The notes below the pieces were generated by a model. It saw only the letters and a list, made by a program, of their open reading frames with translations, made no database searches and had not been told where the DNA came from. Below, in pieces: positions 7,612-16,252 of a stretch of DNA of 64,000 nucleotides. The DNA lies in NCBI RefSeq assembly GCF_021538895.1, contig NZ_JADDRL010000039.1:1-64000 (forward strand), written 5' to 3'. Numbering within the stretch: the stretch's first letter is position 1; each line of letters begins with the position of its first letter. The position numbers and the translations under genes are program-made. This stretch comes from Streptomyces olivochromogenes (lineage in GTDB: Bacteria; Actinomycetota; Actinomycetes; Streptomycetales; Streptomycetaceae).

Positions 7612-8470
7612 GTGCCAGGATGGTCGACTTGCCGCCACCGGTGCCTGCGGAGATCAGGACATGCGGGGAGTCGGCGTCCAGGTCGACGGAGACCGCCTTG
7701 CCGCCGGATCCGACGCCGATGACGGGTGCGGACTCCTTGGCCTCGGCCATCATCTCCCGGGTCTTTAGGGTCCTTCAGCAGGGCCTTCGCCGGGGGCTTG
7801 CGGGTCTTCTTCACCATCACGTATCTCTCGCGGCCGGCCACGTGCCAGGAGAACGTCACGCCCTCCAGTGCGAGCTTCTGCGTGGTGAGGCCGGCGATCA
7901 GGTCCTTGGAGAAGTCCAGGTGCCCCGGCACGTCGACGCGTATCTCTGCGGCGTCCTCGGAGAAGTTCTTCGAGATGTGGAGGTAGCGGCGCGGGTCGGT
8001 CTGCTCCGGCAGCCTGAGCGCCAGCGCGAGCGCCTCATGCAGCGGGAAGACCCACTCACGCAGCTCCCGGCGCTTGCGGGTCAGCAGCCCGTACGTGACA
8101 CCGCCGACGGTCAACGCGGAGGCCGCGCCGATGCCGCCGGTCTCCAGCGCGGCGAGGGCCTGGTCCCGGTTCTCCCACAGATCCTGGGCCATCTGCCAGC
8201 TGGTGTCCGGGTGCCTGCCGACCAGCTGGGCGCCCTCCCCCGCCGCTGCGAGCCAGGTCATCCAGAAGGCCAGGCGCTGCCACCCGGCCAGGTAGGAGGA
8301 ACACCTCATGCGGCCTTCGACTTTCGGCAGGATGCGGGTACCCGAGCGCCAGAACGTCGCGTCGGTCCGCTTCACCCGTCCATGGGGCGCCCGGCCAGGA
8401 ACCGGCCGATACCGAACGCGAGGGATTCGGCGGTCTCTTCCACCTGCTTGTCGAACTTCGTCTGCGCCAT
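7612..8470 (-). pseudogene. FtsK/SpoIIIE-type (TraB-like) DNA translocase, truncated and frameshifted
   Basis: Minus-strand frames spell the N-terminal half of the conjugative translocase of Streptomyces integrative elements: KFDKQVEETAESLAFGIGRF from the ATG at 8470, then in another frame FWRSGTRILPKVEGRM and WVFPLHEALALALRLPE, and in a third SAPVIGVGSGGKAV and HVLISAGTGGGKSTILA with the Walker A lysine. At least two indels are present. The gene stops abruptly just after Walker A. No integrase, replication gene or att site was found in the window. Confidence 0.75.
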
Positions 8471-8500
8471 GCCGTGCCCCGGCGGTGCGCTGGGTGCGGG

Positions 8501-9097
8501 TCAGCGGGCGATCGAGATCGCGAAGGGTGCGAAGCCGCTGGACCGGATCACGTGTGGTACGAACAGTATTGCGGCTTCCGTGGCGCGGGCGGTCTGGATC
8601 CCGCCGAGATCGGTGATCCACTCCTTGCGCCAGCCGAGGTCGGTGAGCAGTTCACTAACGGTCTGTTTGGCCTGCGGGTCGTCGCCGGAGAGGAACGCGG
8701 TTGGTGTCTGGGTGAGCGTGGCCGGCGCGGTCATCACGGGGAAGAGCATGGTGTTGAGTGTCTTGACGACGCTGGTTTCGGGGAGCGCTTCCTGGAGTTG
8801 CTCGGCGAGGCTTGAGCCGGGGTAGATCAGGTCGGCGGGCAGTCCGTCCGGTCCGTCGACGGTGGCGTTGGAGACATCGACGAGGATCTTGTCGCGCAGT
8901 TCCTCGCGCAGGGCGGCGAGGCGGTCCAGCGAGCCGGCTCCCGGGGTGGCGTTGATGACGATCTGGGCTGCCCGGGCGGCGTCGGCGGCGGCGCCCGGCG
9001 TGCGGTCCGCCACGGTCACCTCGTATCCGGCCCGGGTGAGGGCGGTGGCCAGGTTGCCGCCGACGCGGCCGTTTCCGAGTACAGCGATCGTGGTCAT
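8501..9097 (-). CDS. NADP-binding F420H2:NADP oxidoreductase-like protein
   Basis: A 198-residue Rossmann protein starting TTIAVLGNGRVGG (G8-N-G10-R-V-G13). NAD(P)-dependent reductases of the F420H2:NADP oxidoreductase/Fno-like group share this length and the ADRTPG turn that binds the NADP 2'-phosphate. The central part (IVINATPGAGSL, ILVDVSN) is typical. GAAGGA precedes the ATG. It lies 41 nt after the IMPase-like gene on the same strand and probably in its operon, under the divergent LysR. Whether it uses F420 is unknown. Confidence 0.75.
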   Translation of the reverse strand: MTTIAVLGNGRVGGNLATALTRAGYEVTVADRTPGAAADAARAAQIVINATPGAGSLDRLAALREELRDKILVDVSNATVDGPDGLPADLIYPGSSLAEQLQEALPETSVVKTLNTMLFPVMTAPATLTQTPTAFLSGDDPQAKQTVSELLTDLGWRKEWITDLGGIQTARATEAAILFVPHVIRSSGFAPFAISIAR

Positions 9098-9138
9098 GAT
9101 GAGCTGGTCCTTCCGTGCGTGCGGGTTGTGGTGCGCGG

Positions 9139-9957
9139 TCAGTGGGAGAGCGTGGCGACGGCCTCGGCGTGGATGCCGGGCGCGGCGGCCAGGAAGCTCT
9201 CGCTCTGCGGGGTCCACGGGTTGCCTTCGGCGTCGGAGATCTGTCCGCCGGCCTCGGTGACGAGCAGCGCGCCGGGGAGCAGGTCCGCGCGGGCACCGGC
9301 GAACTGCCAGAAGGCGTCGATCCGGCCCGCGGCCACGTTCACCAGGTGCAGGGTGGCGGGCACGGCGGTGCGGACGACGAGCGCGTCGAGGAGCATCGCG
9401 GTGATCGAGGAGCCGACACGTCGCACGACCTTCTCGTTCTCGTCCGGCCGGGCCTGGCTGGTGGCCACGATGCTCAGGCCGAGGTCCGCAGTGGGGGAAA
9501 CGTGCAGCGGCCGGCCGTCGACGTGGGCGCCCGCGCCGGTGAGCGCGGTGTAGGTCTCGCCGGTCAACGGCAGGTGGACCGCGGTGAGTACCGGCTGGTT
9601 GTCCCGCACGAGGGTGGCGGTCACTGCCCACTCCGGCAGGGCGTGCAGGTGGTTGACGTTGCCTTCGGCCGGATCCACGACCCACCATTCGCCGGGCGGC
9701 AGCGCCCCGCCGTCCAGCTCGTCCTCCACCCAGCCGGCGTCCGGGCGCAGACTCGTGAGGCGGGGGCGCAGGATGTCGAGGGCCGTGTCGTCGTTGGCGG
9801 CCAGCGCGCGCATCAGCTCATCGCGGGTCCGGTAGCGGACCACCTCGCCGAAGCGCTCGCGCAGCGCCGAACCGGCCGCGCGGACGGCGATCGCGGTCTG
9901 GGCGAGCAGGTCGGCGTCGGAGGCGGCGACGTCAGTGGTCTGAAGCGTTTCGGACAT
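9139..9957 (-). CDS. Inositol monophosphatase-like protein with altered metal motif
   Basis: A 272-residue member of the IMPase/fructose-bisphosphatase fold, which normally removes phosphate from inositol phosphates or related substrates with Mg2+. The fold landmarks are WVEDELDGG (about 76-84), DPAEGN (95-100) in place of the canonical DP-[IL]-DGT, and RADLLPGALLVTEAGG in place of WDxAAG. The second Asp of motif A is Glu and the Thr is Asn, so catalysis may be changed or lost. It is first in a minus-strand pair with the NADP-binding protein and divergent from the LysR gene. Confidence 0.75.
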   Translation of the reverse strand: MSETLQTTDVAASDADLLAQTAIAVRAAGSALRERFGEVVRYRTRDELMRALAANDDTALDILRPRLTSLRPDAGWVEDELDGGALPPGEWWVVDPAEGNVNHLHALPEWAVTATLVRDNQPVLTAVHLPLTGETYTALTGAGAHVDGRPLHVSPTADLGLSIVATSQARPDENEKVVRRVGSSITAMLLDALVVRTAVPATLHLVNVAAGRIDAFWQFAGARADLLPGALLVTEAGGQISDAEGNPWTPQSESFLAAAPGIHAEAVATLSH

Positions 9958-10054
9958 GGTGGTACTCCCGTGTGAGGAGGGGTGATTGAGGCGGGTCGGG
10001 CCAAGCTGTGCGTTCCGTCCTGCGCTCTCGTCTCGAAGGTATCCAGCCCTTTGA

Positions 10055-10088
10055 TTAACTTCAAATGCATGTTAAGCACGGCTAGGAT
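10055..10088. promoter_or_regulatory. Divergent promoter with LysR-type palindrome
   Basis: TTAAC (10055-10059) and GTTAA (10071-10075) form an AT-rich interrupted palindrome of the T-N11-A kind. On the plus strand TTCAAA (10060) and TAGGAT (10083-10088) are spaced 17 nt, and the -10 ends 7 nt before the LysR ATG, so that transcript is probably leaderless. Confidence 0.5.
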
Positions 10089-10095
10089 TACTCAC

Positions 10096-11004
10096 ATGCA
10101 ATTGGATTTGAACCTGCTCGCCGCGCTCGACGCGCTGCTTGAGGAGGGAAGCGTGGCCGGGGCGGCCGCGCGCCTGCACGTCACCGCCCCCGCGATGAGC
10201 CGGAGTCTGGGCCGAATCCGGCGCACGACCGGGGATCAGATCCTGGTGCGCACCGGCCGCACGATGACCCCGACGCCGTATGCGACCGCCGTCCGGGAAC
10301 AGGTGCACGAGCTGCTGCACCAGGTCCAGGGGGTGCTGGCACCGAGCCGTGAACTCGATCTGGCAACGTTGGAGCGCACTTTCACACTCCGCTGGCATGA
10401 TTCCCTGATCGCCCTGAGCGGCCCCGCACTGCTCTCGGCCGTGCGCGGACAGGCGCCCGGCGTGCGATTGCGCTTCGTCGCGGAATCGAGCATCGACACC
10501 CCCGAGTTGCGGCGCGGCGAGGTCGACCTGGAGGCGAACGCCAACCGGCCGAGCGCACCGGACATCCGTGCCGAGAACGTGGGCGAGACCCGCCTCGTCA
10601 TCGTCGTGAGGCAGAGGCACCCCCTCACCCGCGTCAGGACCGTCACCGCAGAGCGGTACGCCGCCGCTGAGCACGTCACCGTCTCGCGACGTGGAAACCT
10701 CAGCAACGCCCTCGACGACGCCCTCGCACAGCTCGGCCTCACCCGCCGCGTGGTGGCGACCGCGCCCACGGAAGCGGCCGCGCTGGAGTTCGCGCGGGGC
10801 TCCGATCTCCTGATCTGCGTCCCCGAAGCCACCACGCGCTCCGCGGTCGCCGACCTCGGCCTGGTCGTGCTCCCCCTCCCGCTCGAACTGCCGTCGGCAC
10901 CGATATACCTGTCGTGGCATCAGCGCTACGACACCGACCACGCCCACGCCTGGCTGCGCCGGCTGGCGCGAACCGCGCTGGCCATGGGCGGAGCGTCGTC
11001 GTAG
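10096..11004 (+). CDS. LysR-family regulator
   Basis: A 302-residue LysR-type regulator: N-terminal HTH (residues 1-60; LLAALDALLEEGSVAGAAAR, then APAMSRSLGRIR) followed by a substrate-binding domain (about 90-300). The ATG lies 7 nt after a TAGGAT -10 and lacks a ribosome binding site, suggesting leaderless translation. It is divergent from the IMPase-like/NADP-binding pair, the usual target arrangement for this family. Two rearranged fragments homologous to its 5' third occur near 3340-3490. Confidence 0.9.
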   Translation: MQLDLNLLAALDALLEEGSVAGAAARLHVTAPAMSRSLGRIRRTTGDQILVRTGRTMTPTPYATAVREQVHELLHQVQGVLAPSRELDLATLERTFTLRWHDSLIALSGPALLSAVRGQAPGVRLRFVAESSIDTPELRRGEVDLEANANRPSAPDIRAENVGETRLVIVVRQRHPLTRVRTVTAERYAAAEHVTVSRRGNLSNALDDALAQLGLTRRVVATAPTEAAALEFARGSDLLICVPEATTRSAVADLGLVVLPLPLELPSAPIYLSWHQRYDTDHAHAWLRRLARTALAMGGASS

Positions 11005-11087
11005 CCGGCGCCGTCCGGCCGCTTCACCCATACGTCCACGCGAACACCTCGATGCCGCACGGTCGGCCGCTGTGCGGACCCGTATCA

Positions 11088-11260
11088 GACCACCAGCCCG
11101 CGGAGGTAGGCGTACACGACCAACCTGAACGCGGTCGCGAAGCCCGAGTTTGCCGAGCACGCAGGACACGAACGTCTTGGCGGTCTCCTGGCTGCTGACG
11201 TTGAAGCAGATCGCCGCCGCGTTCGGCGACGTGCCGAGCGACCGCGCCGCTGCGGGTCAA
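11088..11260 (-). pseudogene. LuxR/NarL-type HTH tail, frameshifted remnant
   Basis: The minus strand reads SQETAKTFVSCVLGKLGLRD then RVQ, the recognition helix of NarL-type response regulators (consensus VSEATVKTHVSRVLAKLGLRDRVQ). After an indel it continues LVVYAYLRGLVV and a stop. Receiver domain and most of the linker are absent. Confidence 0.65.
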
Positions 11261-11276
11261 TACACCTAGCCCCGCC

Positions 11277-11678
11277 CTAAAAGGCGTTGTCCAGCGTCAG
11301 GGTGAGCTCGGCGATCCGCCACCCACCGTCGGACCGGCACAGGCCGAACGTGTAGACCCCGGTCGAGATCATCTGGATGCTCTCGCCGGTGTTCCTCGTC
11401 TGCACCAGATAGGCCCGCACCTCAGCGGTGGCGGCGTCCGTCGTCGTGACCACGACATTGCCCAGGTGGTGCCGCACCCTTCCGGTCTGGGCCGTGTGCC
11501 CGGCACGGATAAAGTCGAGCACCGCCGCGCGTCCGGCGACCGGGCCGAGCACTCCCTGTCCGGGCATCGTGAAGGTCCAGGTGGTGTCTTGGGTCAGGAC
11601 CGCTTCCAGCTCGGGCACATCCAGCTCGTCCAGGGCGTGGGCGTAGTTCGCCACCGCCTGCTGGAGTTCGGCGATCAC
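11277..11678 (-). CDS. SnoaL-like / NTF2-fold protein
   Basis: A 133-residue cone-shaped alpha+beta barrel protein of the SnoaL/NTF2 superfamily. Recognisable parts are the N-terminal helices (ALDELDVPELEAVLTQDTTW), the central RHHLGNVVV strand and the C-terminal GGWRIAELTLTLD strand. Members act as isomerases, cyclases or dehydratases, or only bind ligands; which applies here is unknown. The start overlaps the stop of the MDR gene by 4 nt, so the two are translationally coupled. Confidence 0.8.
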   Translation of the reverse strand: MIAELQQAVANYAHALDELDVPELEAVLTQDTTWTFTMPGQGVLGPVAGRAAVLDFIRAGHTAQTGRVRHHLGNVVVTTTDAATAEVRAYLVQTRNTGESIQMISTGVYTFGLCRSDGGWRIAELTLTLDNAF

Positions 11679-12673
11679 GAGACCACCGTCAGCACGATCT
11701 TGCCTTGGAGGTGGCCCTGCGCGGCTCGCGTGTGCGCGCTGCCCGCCTCGGGCAGCGGGTAGGTGCTGTCCACCCCGACCTGGAGCTTGCCCTCGTCGAA
11801 CAGGCGCCCGATCTCGGCGAGCTGGGGGCCGTTGGAACGCACCTGAATGTTCGAGACTGAGATGCCCAGACTCGCCGTCTCTTCCGGGTCGTACTGGGCG
11901 AAGAACACCGGAAGCATGGTGCCGCCACGCCTGAGCACGGTCAGGAAGCGTGAGCTGTCCGGGCCACCGACGGTGTCGATCACCAGGTCGACACCGCTGA
12001 CCACGTCCGCGGCCTGCGTCCTGGTGTAGTCGATGAACTCATCGGCGCCGAGCTTGCGCAAAAACTGCTCGTGCCGGCCCGAGGCCACCGCGATGACGTG
12101 TGCCCCCTTCCATTTCGCCAGCTGCACCGCGAAGTGGCCCACTCCACCGGCGGCCCCGTTGACCAGCACGGTCATCCCTGGCGTGATCGGCACCGGCTGG
12201 TGCACCTGGCCGGTGAAAACAGACGGCACGTCGTGGCCGAGATCAACCAGGTACTGCCAGGCCGTAAGCACGGCCATCGGCGCCCCAGCCGCCTGCACGT
12301 GGTCGATACCGGCCGGCTTGTGAGCCAGGTCCGAAGCCGGCGCGGCCACGTACTCGGCGTACGTCCGGCCGTCGAATCCGGGGAACCGCAGCATGCCGAA
12401 GACCTCGTCACCGACGGCGAACCCCAGCACGTCCGGAGCGACTGCCTGGACCACGCCCGACATGTCCGTTCCGGGGATCAGGGGGAACTCCAGCGCCGGC
12501 CTCATCTCGGCCGGCATGACCTTCATCCCCTCACGCAGGTACCAGTCCGGCGGGTTGATGCCCGCCGCGTGCACCCGGACGAGCACCTCGCCCGGGCCGA
12601 TCTCGGGAACCGGCACCTCGTCATACTGCAGAACTTCCGGCCCGCCCGCTTCGTGGAACTGGATCGCCTTCAT
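11675..12673 (-). CDS. Zinc-independent MDR oxidoreductase (quinone oxidoreductase-like)
   Basis: A 332-residue NADPH-dependent medium-chain reductase. The N-terminal GroES-like domain starts MKAIQFHEAGGPEVLQ and carries RVHAAGINPPDWYLREG. The cofactor domain has LVNGAAGGVGHFAVQLAK (about 172-189). The zinc-binding cysteines of alcohol dehydrogenases are absent, as in quinone reductases and crotonyl-type reductases. It forms an operon with the SnoaL-like gene and is divergent from a LysR gene over a palindrome. The substrate is unknown; an electrophile such as a quinone or enone is plausible. Confidence 0.85.
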   Translation of the reverse strand: MKAIQFHEAGGPEVLQYDEVPVPEIGPGEVLVRVHAAGINPPDWYLREGMKVMPAEMRPALEFPLIPGTDMSGVVQAVAPDVLGFAVGDEVFGMLRFPGFDGRTYAEYVAAPASDLAHKPAGIDHVQAAGAPMAVLTAWQYLVDLGHDVPSVFTGQVHQPVPITPGMTVLVNGAAGGVGHFAVQLAKWKGAHVIAVASGRHEQFLRKLGADEFIDYTRTQAADVVSGVDLVIDTVGGPDSSRFLTVLRRGGTMLPVFFAQYDPEETASLGISVSNIQVRSNGPQLAEIGRLFDEGKLQVGVDSTYPLPEAGSAHTRAAQGHLQGKIVLTVVS

Positions 12674-12722
12674 CGCGCCTGTCGCTTTCTTGGGGAAACG
12701 TTGCTCCTTCAGTCAAGGCCCA

Positions 12723-12739
12723 GGACGGCATGGCCGTCC
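12723..12739. promoter_or_regulatory. Palindrome between MDR and LysR genes
   Basis: A perfect GGACGGC-ATG-GCCGTCC dyad in the 122-nt divergent intergenic region is a candidate operator for the LysR regulator. Confidence 0.45.
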
Positions 12740-12795
12740 AAGACCGGTTCGGCAACCTGGTCATTCCGAAACGGCATGACGCCTACGCTGGAAGG

Positions 12796-13671
12796 GTGAA
12801 CGATCTCGGACAGGACCTGGAACTGCGGCTGGTGCGCTACTTCACCGTGGTGGCGACGCACCAGCACTTCGGCCGAGCCGCCGCCGACTTGCACGTGGCC
12901 CAGCCGGCGCTGAGCCGCCAGATCCAACGGCTCGAGAAATATCTCGACACACGACTGCTGGACCGCACACCCCAGGGCACCCGGCTCACTCCAGCCGGCC
13001 AGAGGTTCCTCCCCCGGGCCCAAGCCCTGCTGCAGGCCGCCCGCCAGGCCGAGCTGGCCGTGCGTGAACAGACCCAGACCGAACGAATCGCCATCGGCTA
13101 CGTCGAAGACCTGGTGATTACTGCCGCCGTACGGGAACTGCGCCGCCGTTACCCGGACGCCGAGATCGCCACCCGGCATCTGAGCTGCCGCGACGTCAGG
13201 GCGCTGTCCGACAAGCGCGTCGACGCCCTGATCGCGCGGGCCCCACTGCCGCTCGCCGCCGACGACGTGTTCACCACGCCGCTGTACGAGGAGCCCCGGA
13301 TGCTCGTGGTCCCGCGCGGCCATCCCTTGGCCGACCGCACGTCGGTGACCGCGGAAGAACTGGCCGGCGAGAAGGCGGCGCCGTGCGCGTTCGAGACCGC
13401 GGACTGGACTTCCTACCGGATCCTCGGGGCCGACGTGCCGCCGATCGAGAGCTACGAGGACAAGCTCGAACTCGTCGCGAGCGGCAGGGCGATCGCCGTG
13501 CTACCGGTCGGCGATCGGCGTAGCTCACTGCGTCCCGACCTCGTCACCGTCCCGATCGAGGGCGCTCCCCCGAGCCAGGTCGTCCTGGTCAGCCGCAAGG
13601 GCGACCCGAATCCAATGATCAGGAATCTCCGGCTGGCGGCCAAGGCCGTCCTGACCGCCCCGGCAGCCTGA
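12796..13671 (+). CDS. LysR-family regulator
   Basis: A 291-residue LysR-type regulator: HTH LRLVRYFTVVATHQHFGRAA then PALSRQIQRLEKYLDTRLL (residues 10-60), effector domain about 88-290. The frame stays open to 12730, but GTG 12796 is preferred: TACGCT (12784-12789) ends 6 nt before it and GGAAGG precedes it directly. Divergent from the MDR/SnoaL pair, its likely target. A hairpin at 13679 follows the gene. Confidence 0.85.
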   Translation: MNDLGQDLELRLVRYFTVVATHQHFGRAAADLHVAQPALSRQIQRLEKYLDTRLLDRTPQGTRLTPAGQRFLPRAQALLQAARQAELAVREQTQTERIAIGYVEDLVITAAVRELRRRYPDAEIATRHLSCRDVRALSDKRVDALIARAPLPLAADDVFTTPLYEEPRMLVVPRGHPLADRTSVTAEELAGEKAAPCAFETADWTSYRILGADVPPIESYEDKLELVASGRAIAVLPVGDRRSSLRPDLVTVPIEGAPPSQVVLVSRKGDPNPMIRNLRLAAKAVLTAPAA

Positions 13672-13678
13672 CCGGGAC

Positions 13679-13706
13679 CCGCTTGGCACTGAAGTGCCCC
13701 AAGCGG
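13679..13706 (+). terminator. Stem-loop after the LysR gene
   Basis: CCGCTTGG (13679-13686) pairs with CCAAGCGG (13699-13706) 8 nt after the stop; there is no T-run. Confidence 0.55.
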
Positions 13707-13709
13707 TGC

Positions 13710-14137
13710 TCACGCGCGCTGTGTTCGTCGCGCATCTGCCGGCATCGCTCGGGGTTAGGTTGTGCCGGCTCAGCGTCCAGCCCTGTGGAACGGCGATCAA
13801 GCACGCCGTCTCGACCAGGAACCGTTGCCGTATCGCGTGAGGGTGCAGGGAAGCAACGCCGTTGAACAACGGCCGCCGTGCCGGGCACCCGGGCACGGCC
13901 CCGTGGGGCGAGCCGCATGACCTCGCGACCCTGCCCAAGGGCAACTGGATCCCCAGCACCCCAGGGAGCGTCGCGACGACGTCGGCGTGCCAACCACCAG
14001 ACCGAGGTCCGCCGACCGAACCGACGGAATTCCTGGCGGAGCTGACCGGTGACTACCTCAGGGTCGCCGCACACCTCATTACGGTCACTGACACCCGGAT
14101 GACCGTCGGGCAAGCAGATGACCGGAACTCCAGCAAC
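13710..14137. other. Stretch with no recognisable gene
   Basis: Open frames exist on both strands, but none starts with a ribosome binding site or resembles a known family. I see no repeat or RNA gene here. Confidence 0.4.
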
Positions 14138-14377
14138 TCAGGGAATCAGGAAGCCGACCAACAAGGCGAGGGGCAAGGCAATCAAGGGAACTGACATGAG
14201 CCAGCCCATGCCCGAGGACGTTCTCGAACCAACAAGGATGCAGAAGGGTGCCATGAGCAGCACATAGAAGAAGAACACCGCCAAGACAATGACGCCTGCC
14301 CCCGACCCCACAGTTCCTCCCCGCGGTACCCGCCGCAATACCGGCGGGAACTTCTGCGCGGCCTCCCGCGCGTTCAA
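14138..14377 (-). CDS. Small two-helix membrane protein, hypothetical
   Basis: A 79-residue protein with two clear hydrophobic helices (AGVIVLAVFFFYVLLMAPFC and LMSVPLIALPLALLVGFLIP) after a short basic N-terminus. No family is recognised. The TTG start has no strong ribosome binding site. A perfect TTTGAAC-AC-GTTCAAA palindrome lies immediately upstream, the type of site bound by TetR or MarR repressors, which supports it being a regulated unit. It could equally be a remnant of a larger membrane protein. Confidence 0.45.
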   Translation of the reverse strand: MNAREAAQKFPPVLRRVPRGGTVGSGAGVIVLAVFFFYVLLMAPFCILVGSRTSSGMGWLMSVPLIALPLALLVGFLIP

Positions 14378-14380
14378 TTA

Positions 14381-14396
14381 TTTGAACACGTTCAAA
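14381..14396. promoter_or_regulatory. Perfect 16-bp AT-rich palindrome
   Basis: TTTGAAC-AC-GTTCAAA, 4 nt upstream of the small membrane protein start; typical operator geometry for a dimeric repressor. No obvious repressor gene is adjacent. Confidence 0.55.
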
Positions 14397-14665
14397 TCTG
14401 TTCTGTCCAGAGTGCCGGTACAGCCGGACGGCCCCTACAGCCCTCGACGCAGGGCTCAGGTACCGCACGAATCGCGCAGCGCTCTTCGGACCTGTCCGTG
14501 CGGGCAACTTGGACGCCTGCCGCCGCTGACCCCATCGGGTGGCGGTGACGCTTCCGAACGGCCACCCGAGTGCATCCTTCGCGGCCGTGGCCTGTCACCT
14601 CTCGACGCGTCAACCTCGGACGACGCCATCCTCGGCATCCGGTGTCGCACGGGGCGGGGAGAGAC

Positions 14666-15037
14666 ATGAAGCGGACTACAACTGCGTTACTTGCTACAGC
14701 AGGTATGGCCACCACGCTGACGGCATGCGGTACGGACGACAGTTCCTCGGAATCGGAGAACGCGTCCAAGGTGGTGACAGGCGGACCCGCGCACGTCATC
14801 CCGTCACCGGACGCCGACCAGGAGGAGTTGTTGCTGAGTGACCTGAAGGCTCTGTCCCCGGAACTCGTCACCGACAAGGACGCGGCCGTCGGCAACGCCC
14901 GGCGTATCTGCCTGGCCATCAAGGACGGCCGGACCGAGGACAAGGTTCGGGCGGCCACGGCCCAGCGTTTCCTCGCGACGGACGAACAGGCCGCCCGCAT
15001 CGTGGAGTCGATCAGGTCGACATTCCGCGGCGGCTGA
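14666..15037 (+). CDS. Putative DUF732-like lipoprotein
   Basis: A 123-residue exported lipoprotein: a short signal peptide with lipobox LTAC (Cys21), a Ser/Glu-rich linker, then a helical domain with two further conserved-looking cysteine/arginine positions (NARRICLAI) resembling DUF732 actinobacterial proteins. Function unknown. GGGGAGAG lies about 6 nt before the ATG. The next gene on the strand is a small membrane protein 47 nt downstream. Confidence 0.7.
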   Translation: MKRTTTALLATAGMATTLTACGTDDSSSESENASKVVTGGPAHVIPSPDADQEELLLSDLKALSPELVTDKDAAVGNARRICLAIKDGRTEDKVRAATAQRFLATDEQAARIVESIRSTFRGG

Positions 15038-15084
15038 GTACGGGTACTCATGTGCCCCGGAGAATACGGTGCTGCGATGCTCCG

Positions 15085-15453
15085 GTGACCGAGAGAACCC
15101 CCGGCGGCTGTGCCGCCGCAGCCCTGGCCACCGCCGAACTGGCGGCCCTCGCGGTGATCTTCCTGTCCTGGTGGGGCGACACCTACTTCAACTGGGACCC
15201 GCAGTACGTCGGCCCGCGCGTCGGCCCCTACGTCCAGAAGATGGGTATGGTGGCCGCGCTCGCCGCGGTGACGGCGCTCGCAGCCGTGGTACGCCGTACC
15301 TGGCGCATGGCCTGGGCCCAGGCCCTGATCGTGGCCCTCGCCCTCGCCGCAATGGCAGGAACCCACGTACTGGGCACAAGCGCGCACTCGAAGCAGCAGC
15401 GGCAGGCATGCAACGCGGGCCTGGCCGCGTCGTACTGCACGAACACACGGTGA
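15085..15453 (+). CDS. Small membrane protein, hypothetical
   Basis: A 122-residue protein with three hydrophobic helices (about residues 12-28, 56-72, 80-100), a polar external loop WWGDTYFNWDPQYVGPRVGP, and two cysteines near the C-terminus (QACNAGLAASYC). The family is not recognised. The frame is open from 15052, but no start is clearly supported; GTG 15085 is chosen because it gives a short cytoplasmic N-terminus. Probably cotranscribed with the lipoprotein upstream. Confidence 0.55.
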   Translation: MTERTPGGCAAAALATAELAALAVIFLSWWGDTYFNWDPQYVGPRVGPYVQKMGMVAALAAVTALAAVVRRTWRMAWAQALIVALALAAMAGTHVLGTSAHSKQQRQACNAGLAASYCTNTR

Positions 15454-15536
15454 CGCGCGTGACCAGGCTGCATATGCACTCACATATCGTTCCGACCGCA
15501 TTTCGGACTTGGACGCAGGCGGCCGTAGAACTCGAA

Positions 15537-15557
15537 CGGCCGCCTTCCAGGCGGCCG
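15537..15557. terminator. Bidirectional stem-loop
   Basis: A perfect 9-bp stem CGGCCGCCT / AGGCGGCCG with a 3-nt loop lies between two convergent genes (stops at 15453 and 15584). Confidence 0.65.
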
Positions 15558-15583
15558 AAAGGGCTCCGTGCCCTCGATATCAA

Positions 15584-16252
15584 TCACTCTCTCGGGCCAG
15601 CGATCCGGTAGCCGACCGTGGGCGTCGTGGTGATCACCGGTGGGCTGCCGAGCTTGCGTCGTAGTCGGCCGATGGTCACTGTGACGGTGTTCGTGAACGG
15701 GTCGGCGTTCTCGTCCCACACCTGTTCCAGCAGCGTCTCCGCGCTGAGAGGGGCCGGGCTGGCCCGCAAGAGGGCCTCCAGGACCTCGAACTCCTTGACC
15801 GAGAGGTCGAGGTGGTGTCCGTCGCGGGTGGCCGTGCGGTGCACGGGGTCGAGTTCGATGCCCGCGGCGCGGAGGATGCGGGCGCGGGCGTACGGGCGGC
15901 GACGGGTCAGGGCCCGCAGGCGGAGCACGAGTTCGGGGAAGTGGAAGGGCTTGACCAGGTAGTCGTCGGCACCCAGGCTCAGGCCGGCGACGCGGTCGGC
16001 CGGCGCGTCTGCGGCGGTCAGCATCAGCACCATGGGTCGGTCGTCCCGGTCGGTGACCATCTGGCAGAGCATGTCGCCGTGGATGCCCGGCAGGTCCCGG
16101 TCCAGGACGACCGCGTCGTACACGCCGACGTCCAGCTTGGCCGCGGCCTCCAGGCCGTCGTAGGCGACATCCACTGCCATGCCCTGGTCCCGCAGGCCCT
16201 CGACCAGGACGTCGGCGAGCGACTTGGCGTCTTCCACTACGAGCACCCTCAT
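15584..16252 (-). CDS. OmpR-family response regulator
   Basis: A 222-residue two-component regulator. Receiver domain residues 1-115 has the acidic pair at VVEDAK, phospho-acceptor in VVLDRDLPGIHG (Asp51 or Asp53), and Lys in YLVKPF. The C-terminal winged helix (about 125-220) has LSVKEFEVLEALLRASPAPL and TVTVTIGRLRRKLG. It overlaps the kinase gene by 4 nt (ATGA). Its partner ABC exporter is transcribed divergently from the kinase and is the likely target. Confidence 0.93.
   Translation of the reverse strand: MRVLVVEDAKSLADVLVEGLRDQGMAVDVAYDGLEAAAKLDVGVYDAVVLDRDLPGIHGDMLCQMVTDRDDRPMVLMLTAADAPADRVAGLSLGADDYLVKPFHFPELVLRLRALTRRRPYARARILRAAGIELDPVHRTATRDGHHLDLSVKEFEVLEALLRASPAPLSAETLLEQVWDENADPFTNTVTVTIGRLRRKLGSPPVITTTPTVGYRIAGPRE

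Noticed and set aside
6795..8621. 608-codon open frame on the minus strand
   Set aside because: It joins antisense of the TetR gene with part of the broken translocase; only the translocase pieces are real.
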